From positions 434,001-498,000 of the forward strand of contig NZ_WUMN01000003.1 of NCBI RefSeq assembly GCF_009826935.1: a DNA stretch of 64,000 nucleotides, given 5' to 3'. The position numbers were made by a program, and so were the translations under genes. Below are positions 14,778 through 22,208 of this stretch, piece by piece (the stretch's first letter is position 1; every line of letters starts with the position of its first letter). The notes beneath the pieces were generated by a model that was given only the letters and a program-made list of their open reading frames with translations, was not told the origin of the DNA and did not search any database. This DNA is from Flavobacterium sp. Sd200. Its GTDB lineage: Bacteria; Bacteroidota; Bacteroidia; Flavobacteriales; Flavobacteriaceae.

Positions 14778-15308
14778 ATGTTTTTTTATATACCAGGTGA
14801 AGTAATTTCTATTGTGACATTTCCGGGAATCATAGTGCACGAATTTGCACATATGTTTTTTTGCAGGCTAAGAAAAGTAGCGGTATTTGATGCATGCTAT
14901 TTTAGGGTAGGCAATCCTGCGGGTTATGTAGTTCATGAAAACAGCAGCAATTTTACAACAACCTTTTTAATTTCGATGGGTCCTTTTTTTGTTAATACCT
15001 TATTGTGCCTGCTTATATGCCTTCCTGCATATATGCCCATAAAATATTTTGATTTGGCTCATCCGCTTTCGTACTTTCTTATTTGGCTTGGCGTATCAAT
15101 AGGTATGCATGCAGTGCCTTCTAATCAGGACGCTAATAATGTATATGATCAGGCCAAAGAAAAAATTAAAAAAGGTAACCTGCTGGCAATAATATCCTTT
15201 CCTATCATTGGACTCATATATGTGTTCAATGTCTTGAGGTTTATATGGGCTGATTTAATTTATGGAATTGCCATAGGAATCGGTATTCCATCTTTAATTT
15301 TTAAATAG
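14778..15308 (+). CDS. Site-2-protease-like (M50/DUF3267-type) membrane metalloprotease
   Basis: 176 residues, about four membrane helices. The zinc motif H-E-F-A-H is at residues 21-25 inside a hydrophobic segment (I-I-V-H-E-F-A-H-M-F-F). A second M50-like element, M-G-P-F-F-V-N, is at 67-73 and a likely third zinc ligand D118 sits in H-A-V-P-S-N-Q-D (111-118). There is no PDZ domain, so it is a minimal member. Such enzymes cut proteins within the membrane. The substrate is unknown; the zinc-ribbon/TPR protein encoded immediately upstream in the same likely transcript is the best candidate partner. It converges with the minus-strand hydrolase gene 18 bases later. Confidence 0.75.
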   Translation: MFFYIPGEVISIVTFPGIIVHEFAHMFFCRLRKVAVFDACYFRVGNPAGYVVHENSSNFTTTFLISMGPFFVNTLLCLLICLPAYMPIKYFDLAHPLSYFLIWLGVSIGMHAVPSNQDANNVYDQAKEKIKKGNLLAIISFPIIGLIYVFNVLRFIWADLIYGIAIGIGIPSLIFK

Positions 15309-15326
15309 TTATCTGTCTAAGAGTCA

Positions 15327-16061
15327 CTAAAATACCTTTGCATTCTGTTTAATATCATGGTAGAACAATACCGTCCAGTGTTCTTCTTTGGCCTGTAGTT
15401 CCCATTTTTGGCGGTTTTCCATAGCGGTTTTTCCGTCATAGTCTGATTTGTAGGCAATGTGGAATTTTAGGTAAACACGCTGTGGCAGGTCGTCGGCACC
15501 ATAAAATGCCGTAATGTCTTCATGCTTTATCCAAAATGCCTGATGAAAGGGCGTGTGCCCACCCGTAACCTCATAGCTAATGTAATTGCCAATTGTACTC
15601 TGCTTGTCTTGCATAAACACAAGGTTAGGCAAATTGGCTACTTCTTCTAAAATTTCCTGATTAAAAGAGTGGCTCTCAATTTGGTTCAGGGCATAGTGTA
15701 GTTCATTTTGCTGAAGATGGATCTCAGCTTCCGGAAAGTTTTGTACAAACACATTGTTGTCAAAATATCCCAACCCGTCTATATGGTCTTTATGCAGGTG
15801 GGAGAGTAAAACCTTAGTCACATCTGTAGCCTTATAGCCTGCTTCTTCAATGAGCTGTACAATCACAGGTTTGCCATTTTCAGTCCACCCAAGCCCTGCG
15901 TCAATCAGTACAACATCATCAGGCAGGATTATTAAAAATGGGCAGATTGCCATTTTCAGCAATCCCTTGTCGGCAGTATCCAGTTCCTCTAAAGTAATCT
16001 GTGTAAACTCTTTGGTAGGGGTAACGGTAAAAATGCCTTCTTTTAAAGGGATGATTTTCAT
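15327..16061 (-). CDS. MBL-fold metallo-hydrolase
   Basis: 244 residues. The metallo-beta-lactamase signature S-H-L-H-K-D-H-I-D-G gives zinc ligands H88, H90, D92 and H93; upstream D-V-V-L-I-D-A-G-L-G is the usual second strand pair, and G-G-H-T-P-F-H and Y-G-A-D-D-L-P supply later metal ligands. It is most like the cytoplasmic lactonase/glyoxalase-type hydrolases, but the substrate cannot be told. The frame extends to a TTG at 16070; the ATG at 16061 is preferred. It reads away from the YncE-like gene in the same direction and may follow it on one transcript (63 bases apart). Confidence 0.8.
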   Translation of the reverse strand: MKIIPLKEGIFTVTPTKEFTQITLEELDTADKGLLKMAICPFLIILPDDVVLIDAGLGWTENGKPVIVQLIEEAGYKATDVTKVLLSHLHKDHIDGLGYFDNNVFVQNFPEAEIHLQQNELHYALNQIESHSFNQEILEEVANLPNLVFMQDKQSTIGNYISYEVTGGHTPFHQAFWIKHEDITAFYGADDLPQRVYLKFHIAYKSDYDGKTAMENRQKWELQAKEEHWTVLFYHDIKQNAKVF

Positions 16062-16124
16062 AATGACCAACTTTGTAATTAGTTTTGAGCAATGTAAACT
16101 TTAGTCTGTAAAGTTACAAAAAAC

Positions 16125-17165
16125 TCATTCAGTTACTGCAAATTCCAATCCATCCGGTCTGCCGCCAACCTCTAATTTTCCACTAACTTCCATGCTTTTC
16201 AGGTCTATTATCGCAATATAATCGTTAGGTGAGCACGAAATAAACAGACGGTTGTCTACAGCGTCCATCAACATGGCAGCACCCTGCCCGGTTTGTATAC
16301 GTTTAATTTCTTTTCGGCTTTTTACATCAAAAAATAAGAGGTCGCCGGTACGCACACTAACGGTTGCTGCCGTTTTACCGTCGGGAGTAAATGCAATGCG
16401 GTGTAACCCTAAAATACCTGTTTTGATAGTTAGTGTAATTTGTTTGGCTTCAGTATCAATAATATATATGTTTCCTTTGGGGTCAACAGCCCACAATTCT
16501 TTTTCGTTGGGCAAAACATCAAAGCCTTCAACACCCTGGCCTGCTGTAATTAAGGTGTGTGTCCAGTCTAAATGCGGCTTTGCTGTGGGTGGAAGCACTC
16601 CTGTTGGAGGAATAGTGGGTTCTACAAGCATGTTCTCGAAAATACTTACAGTGCCGGATTCTACATTCGTTGTGTAAAATTTTTTGCCATTCGGGGTTAC
16701 ATGCAAAAGGTGTGTAACGTCCTGACCTGTTCCTATTGCGAGATCAAATTTATGGGTTTGGGTGTCATATCGAGCCACTGATTTTGAGCCCTGAGCTGTA
16801 AACCACAATTTGTTATTTTGTAGTACCATGCCGTGCGGGCCTAAAAAAGGCGCAGTGTCTATATTGGGCAAAGTTTTTTGGTTTTGCACGTCTATAACAT
16901 TTATTTCATGCAGGTCGCTGTTGCCGGGGTTGGAAACGTAAGCGGTTGTACCATCGGCCGAAACTACAACTTCATGTGGGTTAGGTCCTACCGGAAGTTT
17001 TTTAATTATCTTGAGTGTTGATGCGTCTACCAGGCTAAGGGTATGGTCTGTTTTAGACGTTGCAAGCAATATTCTTTCAGGTTTAGATTGTGCAAGGCAG
17101 TTGGCTATGGCAAACAAAAAAATAATAAAGGCGGTGCACTTGCTGTTGTTGTACAGTATGTTCAT
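16125..17165 (-). CDS. Secreted YncE-family beta-propeller protein
   Basis: 346 residues. Signal peptide with cleavage after C-L-A-Q (~residue 26). The body is a seven-bladed propeller of the YVTN/YncE type: repeated units such as L-S-L-V-D-A-S-T-L-K-I-I-K-K-L-P-V-G-P-N-P-H, S-A-D-G-T-T-A-Y-V-S-N, T-P-N-G-K-K-F-Y-T-T-N, and L-E-V-G-G-R-P-D-G. No catalytic motif is seen; family members are binding or surface proteins. The MBL-fold gene lies downstream on the same strand. The function is unknown. Confidence 0.8.
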   Translation of the reverse strand: MNILYNNSKCTAFIIFLFAIANCLAQSKPERILLATSKTDHTLSLVDASTLKIIKKLPVGPNPHEVVVSADGTTAYVSNPGNSDLHEINVIDVQNQKTLPNIDTAPFLGPHGMVLQNNKLWFTAQGSKSVARYDTQTHKFDLAIGTGQDVTHLLHVTPNGKKFYTTNVESGTVSIFENMLVEPTIPPTGVLPPTAKPHLDWTHTLITAGQGVEGFDVLPNEKELWAVDPKGNIYIIDTEAKQITLTIKTGILGLHRIAFTPDGKTAATVSVRTGDLLFFDVKSRKEIKRIQTGQGAAMLMDAVDNRLFISCSPNDYIAIIDLKSMEVSGKLEVGGRPDGLEFAVTE

Positions 17166-17283
17166 GATATGAATTAAAGTTTAAAAGTACCTGTTTTAAA
17201 TTTTTGATGCCGTAATTAAATGATATATACAACTTATCAGGAGTTGCAGGCTGTTTTAAATTATAGGAATTGATAAAAAAATG

Positions 17284-17291
17284 TACCTTTG
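17284..17291 (+). promoter_or_regulatory. -7 element of the obgE promoter
   Basis: TACCTTTG matches TAnnTTTG. The expected -33 is weak. The untranslated leader (~50 bases) contains CTTTCAAACTTTTGACTTTCAAA, a low-complexity run typical of intergenic DNA in this genome. Confidence 0.5.
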
Positions 17292-17348
17292 CAGGCTGAA
17301 AGCACCACAACTTTCAAACTTTTGACTTTCAAATTTTAAACTAAAAAA

Positions 17349-18356
17349 ATGACAGAAGGGAATTTTGTAGATTATGTAAAGATATATGTGTCTTCCGGAA
17401 AAGGAGGGAAGGGATCTACGCACCTGCACAGGGAAAAATTTATTGAAAAAGGAGGCCCTGATGGTGGCGATGGCGGTCGTGGCGGCCACGTGTATCTTGT
17501 GGGTAATAAAGGGTTGTGGACGTTGTTTCATTTAAAATTTGCACGACACATTAAAGCCGGGCACGGAGGCGATGGCGGTAGTGCACGCAGTACCGGTGCC
17601 GACGGTGAGGATAAATATATTGAAGTGCCGTTAGGAACGGTTGTAAAAGACCAGGAAACCGATGAGGTGCTTTTTGAGATTACAGAGCACGGGCAAAAAC
17701 AAATATTAGTAAAAGGAGGTAAAGGCGGACTTGGAAACTGGCATTTTAGAAGTGCAACCAACCAAACGCCACGCTACTCTCAGCCGGGTATGCCGGTAGA
17801 AGAGCGCGATGTGTTGCTGGAACTTAAAGTTCTTGCCGATGTTGGGCTGGTAGGTTTCCCTAATGCTGGTAAGTCGACATTGCTTTCGGTACTGACCTCG
17901 GCTAAGCCAAAAATTGCAGATTATCCGTTTACAACGCTAAAGCCTAATTTAGGTATAGTGTCTTACAGAGATTACCAGTCTTTTGTAATAGCTGATATTC
18001 CGGGTATTATTGAAGGGGCTGCCGAAGGTAAAGGACTTGGGCATTATTTTTTGAGGCATATAGAACGTAACTCTATATTGATATTTTTAATACCTGCTGA
18101 TGCTGCCGATATTGAAAAAGAATATGAGATTTTATTAGATGAGTTAAGGCGCTACAATCCTGAGATATTGGATAAAGAACGTGTTATAGTTATATCTAAA
18201 TGCGATATGCTCGATGATGAGCTTAAAGAAGAAATGAAAGCTAACCTTGATGTTGCGTTTAAAAACATTCCGTATTTAATGATATCGTCTGTAGCGCAAC
18301 AGGGTCTTATGGAGCTTAAGGATAAGCTTTGGCAGATGCTGAACACGGAGGCTTAA
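17349..18356 (+). CDS. obgE: Obg-family GTPase
   Basis: 335 residues. Glycine-rich Obg fold at ~1-160 ([24 protein letters not shown]), G-domain with P-loop G-F-P-N-A-G-K-S-T at 169-177, switch region D-Y-P-F-T-T-L, G3 D-I-P-G-I-I-E-G-A, and an S-K-C-D type G4. The C-terminal extension of some Obg proteins is absent, as in many Bacteroidota. It is essential for 50S maturation and stress control in bacteria studied. A clear terminator follows. It lies ~6 kb after hpt-adk, with the accessory genes between them. Confidence 0.95.
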   Translation: MTEGNFVDYVKIYVSSGKGGKGSTHLHREKFIEKGGPDGGDGGRGGHVYLVGNKGLWTLFHLKFARHIKAGHGGDGGSARSTGADGEDKYIEVPLGTVVKDQETDEVLFEITEHGQKQILVKGGKGGLGNWHFRSATNQTPRYSQPGMPVEERDVLLELKVLADVGLVGFPNAGKSTLLSVLTSAKPKIADYPFTTLKPNLGIVSYRDYQSFVIADIPGIIEGAAEGKGLGHYFLRHIERNSILIFLIPADAADIEKEYEILLDELRRYNPEILDKERVIVISKCDMLDDELKEEMKANLDVAFKNIPYLMISSVAQQGLMELKDKLWQMLNTEA

Positions 18357-18375
18357 TTATCTATAAAGCATTAAA

Positions 18376-18405
18376 AAAAGCGACCAATTTTGGTCGCTTT
18401 TTTTG
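18376..18405 (+). terminator. Terminator of obgE
   Basis: AAAAGCGACCA (from 18376) pairs with TGGTCGCTTTT across a 4-base loop, followed by T4. It ends 20 bases before the 3' end of the convergent minus-strand gene, so it may serve both. Confidence 0.85.
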
Positions 18406-18426
18406 GTTATTCTAAGGTCGTTACTC

Positions 18427-18795
18427 TTAGTGAGTAAGTGTGTGAAGTGTTTTTTTGTTAGCGTCAAGTTTCGCCATTTGAGCAGGGCTAAGTCCGGCTC
18501 TAAGTTTCATTTCGATGCTGTTGTAAATAGATTTTTTAGCTTCTTCGCTTGGGTTAACACTCAAAGCGCGGTGCTTGTATTCAAACAGGCCAAAGTAGGT
18601 TTTCTTTTCGGCTTCTGTAAGTGTTACCACTTTGCTTAGCGTTGCTACATCTTTAGTAGCGGCTTCTTCGGATGCTTTAGTCGGGGCAGTAGGCGTTTGA
18701 GCTACCGTAGCCGATGGGGCAACTACTTTTTTTTGCGCATTGGCTGTAAAGCTAAAACCTATGGCGATAAGTGAAAAGGCAATTATTTTTTTCAT
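18427..18795 (-). CDS. Small secreted helical protein
   Basis: 122 residues from the ATG at 18795 (an upstream ATG at 18822 would push the signal peptide inwards). Signal peptide ends A-N-A-Q (~residue 21), then a low-complexity Ala/Thr/Pro linker to ~55, then a helical domain (L-T-E-A-E-K-K-T-Y-F-G-L-F-E-Y-K-H-R-A-L, G-L-S-P-A-Q-M-A-K-L-D-A-N-K-K). The L-T/S-x-A/P-Q/E pattern recalls the LTxxQ helices of Spy/CpxP-type periplasmic proteins, as in the next gene. No assigned function. Confidence 0.65.
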   Translation of the reverse strand: MKKIIAFSLIAIGFSFTANAQKKVVAPSATVAQTPTAPTKASEEAATKDVATLSKVVTLTEAEKKTYFGLFEYKHRALSVNPSEEAKKSIYNSIEMKLRAGLSPAQMAKLDANKKTLHTLTH

Positions 18796-18864
18796 AATAA
18801 GCAATTTATGTTTAAAACTCAAATCTAATTAAAATGTAAAACATCACAAAGTTTTAACATTAAA

Positions 18865-19326
18865 TTATTTTTGAGAAGGAGTCATCTCTGCTTTTTTATT
18901 TTTTAGATTATCTTTTTTTTCTTCTTTAAGCAGGTCATATTTTTTTGTCTGATCAGCTGTAAGTATTTTTTTAAGTTCCTTATCAAGCATCATCTTTTGC
19001 TCAAGGGCTTTTATTTTGCGCTGGTCTTTTTGCTCCTCGGTTAGTTTTTTGCCTGCTTTTTTGTTTGCTCTGTTCTCTTCAAGGTTAGCCTGTTTTTGGG
19101 TTTCAATAGTAATTAAAGTGGGCTTTAATTCTTTTTGTTGTTTTTCTGTAAGATCTAAATCTGTAGTTAGCCTTTTAAGTTTTGCCTCAGCCCTTTGCTC
19201 TGGAGTTATCGATACAAGTTTTTGTTCTGTAGCAATAACAGGTTTTTCAGCTAATTTCTTTTCTTTAGTCTGAGCGTTTACAGCAAGTCCTAATAGTAGG
19301 GCAGTTGCCAAAAGCATTTTTTTCAT
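18865..19326 (-). CDS. Spy/CpxP-like periplasmic helical protein
   Basis: 153 residues. Signal peptide ends V-N-A-Q (residue ~19). The mature part is almost all helix with LTxxQ-like repeats (I-T-P-E-Q-R-A-E-A, L-T-E-K-Q-Q-K-E-L, L-T-E-E-Q-K-D-Q, L-T-A-D-Q-T-K-K-Y) and many Lys/Glu. This pattern is that of the Spy/CpxP periplasmic chaperone group, which relieve envelope stress. The two helical genes lie close and may be one transcript (69 bases apart). Exact function unproven. Confidence 0.7.
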   Translation of the reverse strand: MKKMLLATALLLGLAVNAQTKEKKLAEKPVIATEQKLVSITPEQRAEAKLKRLTTDLDLTEKQQKELKPTLITIETQKQANLEENRANKKAGKKLTEEQKDQRKIKALEQKMMLDKELKKILTADQTKKYDLLKEEKKDNLKNKKAEMTPSQK

Positions 19327-19519
19327 AGTTTTATTTTTTTAAGTATATGAGGTTAGATTGAAAATAGTATTATAAGGTTTAAAAGTAATGTAAAATAATT
19401 TTTCTGCAATGTGTTGATGTGAAAAATATAATGTTTGGGTTAAAAACCTGTTGTGTGTTTTATCAATTTCACCATACTCAACGTTTTTGGAAATAATCAT
19501 CTAAATGTATTTAAATAAA

Positions 19520-19556
19520 AACCTGCATCTTAAATGGTGGATTAAGATGCAGGTTA
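19520..19556 (-). terminator. Terminator of the VOC protein gene
   Basis: On the minus strand, AACCTGCATCTTAA (19555-19542) pairs with TTAAGATGCAGGTT (19533-19520), a 14-bp stem, followed by TTTTATTT. It ends the gene at 19580-19990. Confidence 0.75.
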
Positions 19557-19579
19557 AGGTGTTTTTAAAAGCGAAAGTG

Positions 19580-19990
19580 CTACTTAAGTGAGTGAAAGCC
19601 TATCGGGTTTCCTTCGGTGTCCTGGGCTATGCCGCAAAATCCGTGTTCGCCTATAGACATTTTTGGGGCAACTACAATTCCGCCCGCTGCTTCAACTCTT
19701 CCTAATTCTGTTTCGCAGTCCTCGCACCAAAAGTAAACGAGTGTTCCGCCTGCTCCGGGTTTAAACATATTCGATTTTACTATAGCACCGCTGCTGCCCG
19801 GTCCCTGCATGTCTCCGGGAAACATAATCATTTCAAAATAGTCGTCGCTGTCTTTCGGGATATCCATACCTTCTGGCATGGGCATAGGGGTGAGGTTGAT
19901 GTTTAATACGGTTTCATAAAATTTTTGTGCGCGGTCAAGATCACTTACATAGATCTCTGTCCATACGATCGGGTTTTTTCCTGTTTCCAT
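19580..19990 (-). CDS. VOC family (glyoxalase-like) protein
   Basis: 136 residues. It has the betaalphabetabetabeta fold: I-V-W-T-E-I-Y-V-S-D-L-D-R-A-Q-K-F-Y at the start (residues 8-25), D-Y-F-E-M-I-M-F-P-G-D at ~48-58, L-V-Y-F-W-C-E-D at ~84-91, and I-A-Q-D-T-E-G-N-P-I-G-F-H at the end. The family includes glyoxalases, dioxygenases and drug-binding proteins; metal ligands are not fully clear here, so no reaction is assigned. Single-gene unit with its own terminator. Confidence 0.8.
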   Translation of the reverse strand: METGKNPIVWTEIYVSDLDRAQKFYETVLNINLTPMPMPEGMDIPKDSDDYFEMIMFPGDMQGPGSSGAIVKSNMFKPGAGGTLVYFWCEDCETELGRVEAAGGIVVAPKMSIGEHGFCGIAQDTEGNPIGFHSLK

Positions 19991-20240
19991 TTTTAATAGT
20001 CTTAAGTTGGTAATCGATTTTTATTTGTTCTATTCAAAATTAAGTTGTTAGGTTTTAAATAAGGGGTGTGTGTAAAGACATTATAGAGGGTTATTTGCGC
20101 CATTTTTTCAATTTTTAAAAGCGATAACAAGACAAAAAGTCATTAAAAGCGCCATTTTGGCATTGATTTTCGTTGTGGAATAAAACTTGACTATAACTAA
20201 GCAAATCAAAAAGATTTATAACATAAAAAATATAAAGAAC

Positions 20241-20666
20241 ATGAACTTAGTAAAACGCAATTACAGCAATGGTTATCTGGTGATGGATCAATTTTTTAAA
20301 GATATTCTTGGAGGTACACAATATGCACATAAAACTGTGCCGCCAGTAAATGTAAAAGAGTCTGAAGGCTTTTTTAATGTAGCATTAGTTGCTCCGGGTC
20401 TCAAAAAAGAAGATTTTAATATTGAAGTAGATAACGGTTTGCTTACTATATCGTATAAGGCAGAAGCAGAGAAAACGGAAGAACAGGAAGGTAAATATAC
20501 CCGCAAAGAGTTTACGCAAACTTCATTTAAAAGAGCTTTTACACTGCCTGAAAATATTAGTGAAGAGAGTATAAACGCAGCTTATACAGATGGCATATTA
20601 AATATTACGCTGCCTAAAAAAGAAGAAGCAGAAAAGCCTGCTAAGAGAGTGATTGAGATTTTATAA
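20241..20666 (+). CDS. Hsp20/alpha-crystallin small heat-shock protein
   Basis: 141 residues from the ATG at 20241; the frame is open further upstream but without a credible start. The alpha-crystallin domain covers ~35-130 (P-P-V-N-V-K-E-S-E-G-F-F-N-V-A-L-V-A-P-G-L, F-N-I-E-V-D-N-G-L-L-T-I-S-Y-K, R-A-F-T-L-P-E-N-I, A-Y-T-D-G-I-L-N-I-T-L-P-K), with the conserved G-I-L near the C-terminus. ATP-independent holdase that keeps damaged proteins soluble. The 5' region has two GCGCCATTTT direct repeats at 20097 and 20149, but the stress promoter could not be assigned. A terminator follows. Confidence 0.9.
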   Translation: MNLVKRNYSNGYLVMDQFFKDILGGTQYAHKTVPPVNVKESEGFFNVALVAPGLKKEDFNIEVDNGLLTISYKAEAEKTEEQEGKYTRKEFTQTSFKRAFTLPENISEESINAAYTDGILNITLPKKEEAEKPAKRVIEIL

Positions 20667-20691
20667 TGATTGAGTGATTGAGTTAGTTGGT

Positions 20692-20724
20692 AAAAGCACC
20701 CTTGAAAAAGGGTGCTTTTTTAGT
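20692..20724 (+). terminator. Terminator of the Hsp20 gene
   Basis: AAAAGCACCC (20692-20701) pairs with GGGTGCTTTT (20710-20719), 8-base loop, then TTTAGTTTTT. A reading frame passes through this hairpin into the next small gene, which is why the start of that gene was set downstream at 20750. Confidence 0.8.
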
Positions 20725-20749
20725 TTTTGGAATTGTTATCTTTATACTG

Positions 20750-20926
20750 ATGAAAAATGAAGAAGAAAAAAACACACCTCAAAATATATCTGGTGACTTT
20801 TGGGACGAATTGCCAAATTTGGTAAAACAATTGATCGATGAAAGTATTGAGCAAAGCATTAAAGGCAATGTGCGGCCACATGAAGAGGTAATTGCAGAAC
20901 TCAAAAAGATGGATAATATAGCTTAA
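20750..20926 (+). CDS. Small antitoxin-like protein without an adjacent toxin
   Basis: 58 residues: helical, with W-D-E-L-P-N-L-V-K-Q-L-I-D-E-S-I-E-Q and a C-terminal H-E-E-V-I-A-E-L-K-K-M. This resembles antitoxins of RelE/ParE-type type II systems in Flavobacteria, where the C-terminus wraps the toxin. The start is the ATG at 20750, after the hsp20 terminator; the longer form to 20687 would be coded by the terminator hairpin. No RelE/ParE toxin gene is on either side: upstream is hsp20 and 34 bases downstream a glycosyltransferase. Assignment to antitoxins is by similarity in pattern only. Confidence 0.45.
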   Translation: MKNEEEKNTPQNISGDFWDELPNLVKQLIDESIEQSIKGNVRPHEEVIAELKKMDNIA

Positions 20927-20948
20927 CTAAGGTAATCGGTCAAATTAG

Positions 20949-20956
20949 TATCTTTG
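20949..20956 (+). promoter_or_regulatory. -7 element 4 bases before the glycosyltransferase start
   Basis: TATCTTTG is an exact TAnnTTTG match. Because the ATG at 20961 follows after only 4 bases, a transcript from this promoter would be leaderless. Confidence 0.5.
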
Positions 20957-20960
20957 CCCC

Positions 20961-22115
20961 ATGCAGTTATCGGTAATAATACTTAATTATAACGTACGTT
21001 ATTTTTTAGAGCTTTGTGTGCTTAGTGTGCAACAGGCTATTAAAGGGATTGATGCAGAGGTTATTGTGGTGGATAATAACTCTCCCGATGATAGCTGTGC
21101 CATGATGAAGCAGCGTTTTCCGGATGTTACGCTTATAGAGAATAAAGAAAACTCGGGTTTCCCTAAGGGCAATAATATAGGAGTGGCTGCGGCAAAGGGA
21201 AAATATGTCTGTATTCTTAATCCTGACACTGTTGTTGCAGAAGACACTTTCGTAAAAGCATTGCAGTTTATTCAAAACCAAAAAAATGCAGGAATAGTTG
21301 GTGCAAAACTGGTAGACGGTCGTGGTTGTTTTTTACCCGAAAGCAAGCGTGGAGTTCCTACACCGTGGGTGGCAACTACTAAAATTGCCGGATTGTATAA
21401 GCTTTTTCCTGGAATAAGCATCTTCAATAAATATTATGCCCAGCATTTAAAAGAGAACCAAACCGGAATTGTAGAAGTACTTGTAGGTGCTTTTATGATA
21501 ATGGAGCGTGAACTGTATCTTGAGGCGGGAGGCTTTGATGAAGACTGCTTTATGTACAGCGATGATTTTGACCTGTCGTACACCGTGATGCAAAAAGGCA
21601 GGCATAATTACTATTTTCCTGATACCAGCGTAATACATTATAAAGGAGAGAGCACGGTTAAAGATGGTGCTTACATGAACCGCTTTAGAGAGGCTATGAA
21701 ATTTTTTTATAAAAAACATTTCAGGGCTTCGCCTGTTTTTGATGTATTTATGCGCATTGGCGCAAAATTTTTTATGCTGGCCAAGAAAAATAAAAAGGGG
21801 GCTATACATATACCGCAGCAGTATGTGCTCATTTCGGATAACGAACAATTGCGTGAAACGTTAGAAAATCAGCTGCAGAAAAATGTGGTTCGGGTAACGT
21901 CTGTTGCAACAGATGGTGTATTTTTACAGAACAGTAATACTGAGGTTATCTTCGATAGTGTCCTGATCTCTTTTAAAGAAATGATAAACTTCATGGAAAA
22001 GCATAGGGATGGCGGGTTTACCTATAAAATAAAACCATCTGGTGGTAGCTTTATTTTAGGAAGTAACAGTAGTAACGACAGGGGAGAAGTAATACAGATT
22101 GAGGTTTATGCCTAA
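20961..22115 (+). CDS. Glycosyltransferase family 2 protein
   Basis: 384 residues. Residues ~1-240 are a GT-A (GT2) domain: V-I-I-L-N-Y-N-V at 5-12, V-V-D-N-N-S-P-D-D (~36-44), N-S-G-F-P-K-G-N-N-I-G-V-A, L-N-P-D-T-V (the D-x-D-like site), G-A-F-M-I-M-E-R and G-G-F-D-E-D-C-F-M-Y-S-D-D-F-D. It is like rhamnosyl-/dTDP-sugar transferases that build surface polysaccharides or lipid-linked glycans. The ~140 residues after the core are without recognised domain, perhaps membrane-associated. The E2 gene follows ~90 bases later but is unrelated in function. Confidence 0.85.
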   Translation: MQLSVIILNYNVRYFLELCVLSVQQAIKGIDAEVIVVDNNSPDDSCAMMKQRFPDVTLIENKENSGFPKGNNIGVAAAKGKYVCILNPDTVVAEDTFVKALQFIQNQKNAGIVGAKLVDGRGCFLPESKRGVPTPWVATTKIAGLYKLFPGISIFNKYYAQHLKENQTGIVEVLVGAFMIMERELYLEAGGFDEDCFMYSDDFDLSYTVMQKGRHNYYFPDTSVIHYKGESTVKDGAYMNRFREAMKFFYKKHFRASPVFDVFMRIGAKFFMLAKKNKKGAIHIPQQYVLISDNEQLRETLENQLQKNVVRVTSVATDGVFLQNSNTEVIFDSVLISFKEMINFMEKHRDGGFTYKIKPSGGSFILGSNSSNDRGEVIQIEVYA

Positions 22116-22208
22116 TTTGGGTTTAAAATTATTTTAAAATCTTTATTTGGCTAATTTTTTTATTATTTTCGCAAGTATAAAAACCAAATTTACCTTTAGG
22201 TTATAAAT

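Noticed and set aside
20155..20175. Possible sigma-54 promoter before hsp20 (TTGGCA followed by TTTTCG)
   Set aside because: The -24 GG is present, but the -12 has CG where GC is required, so it does not fit.
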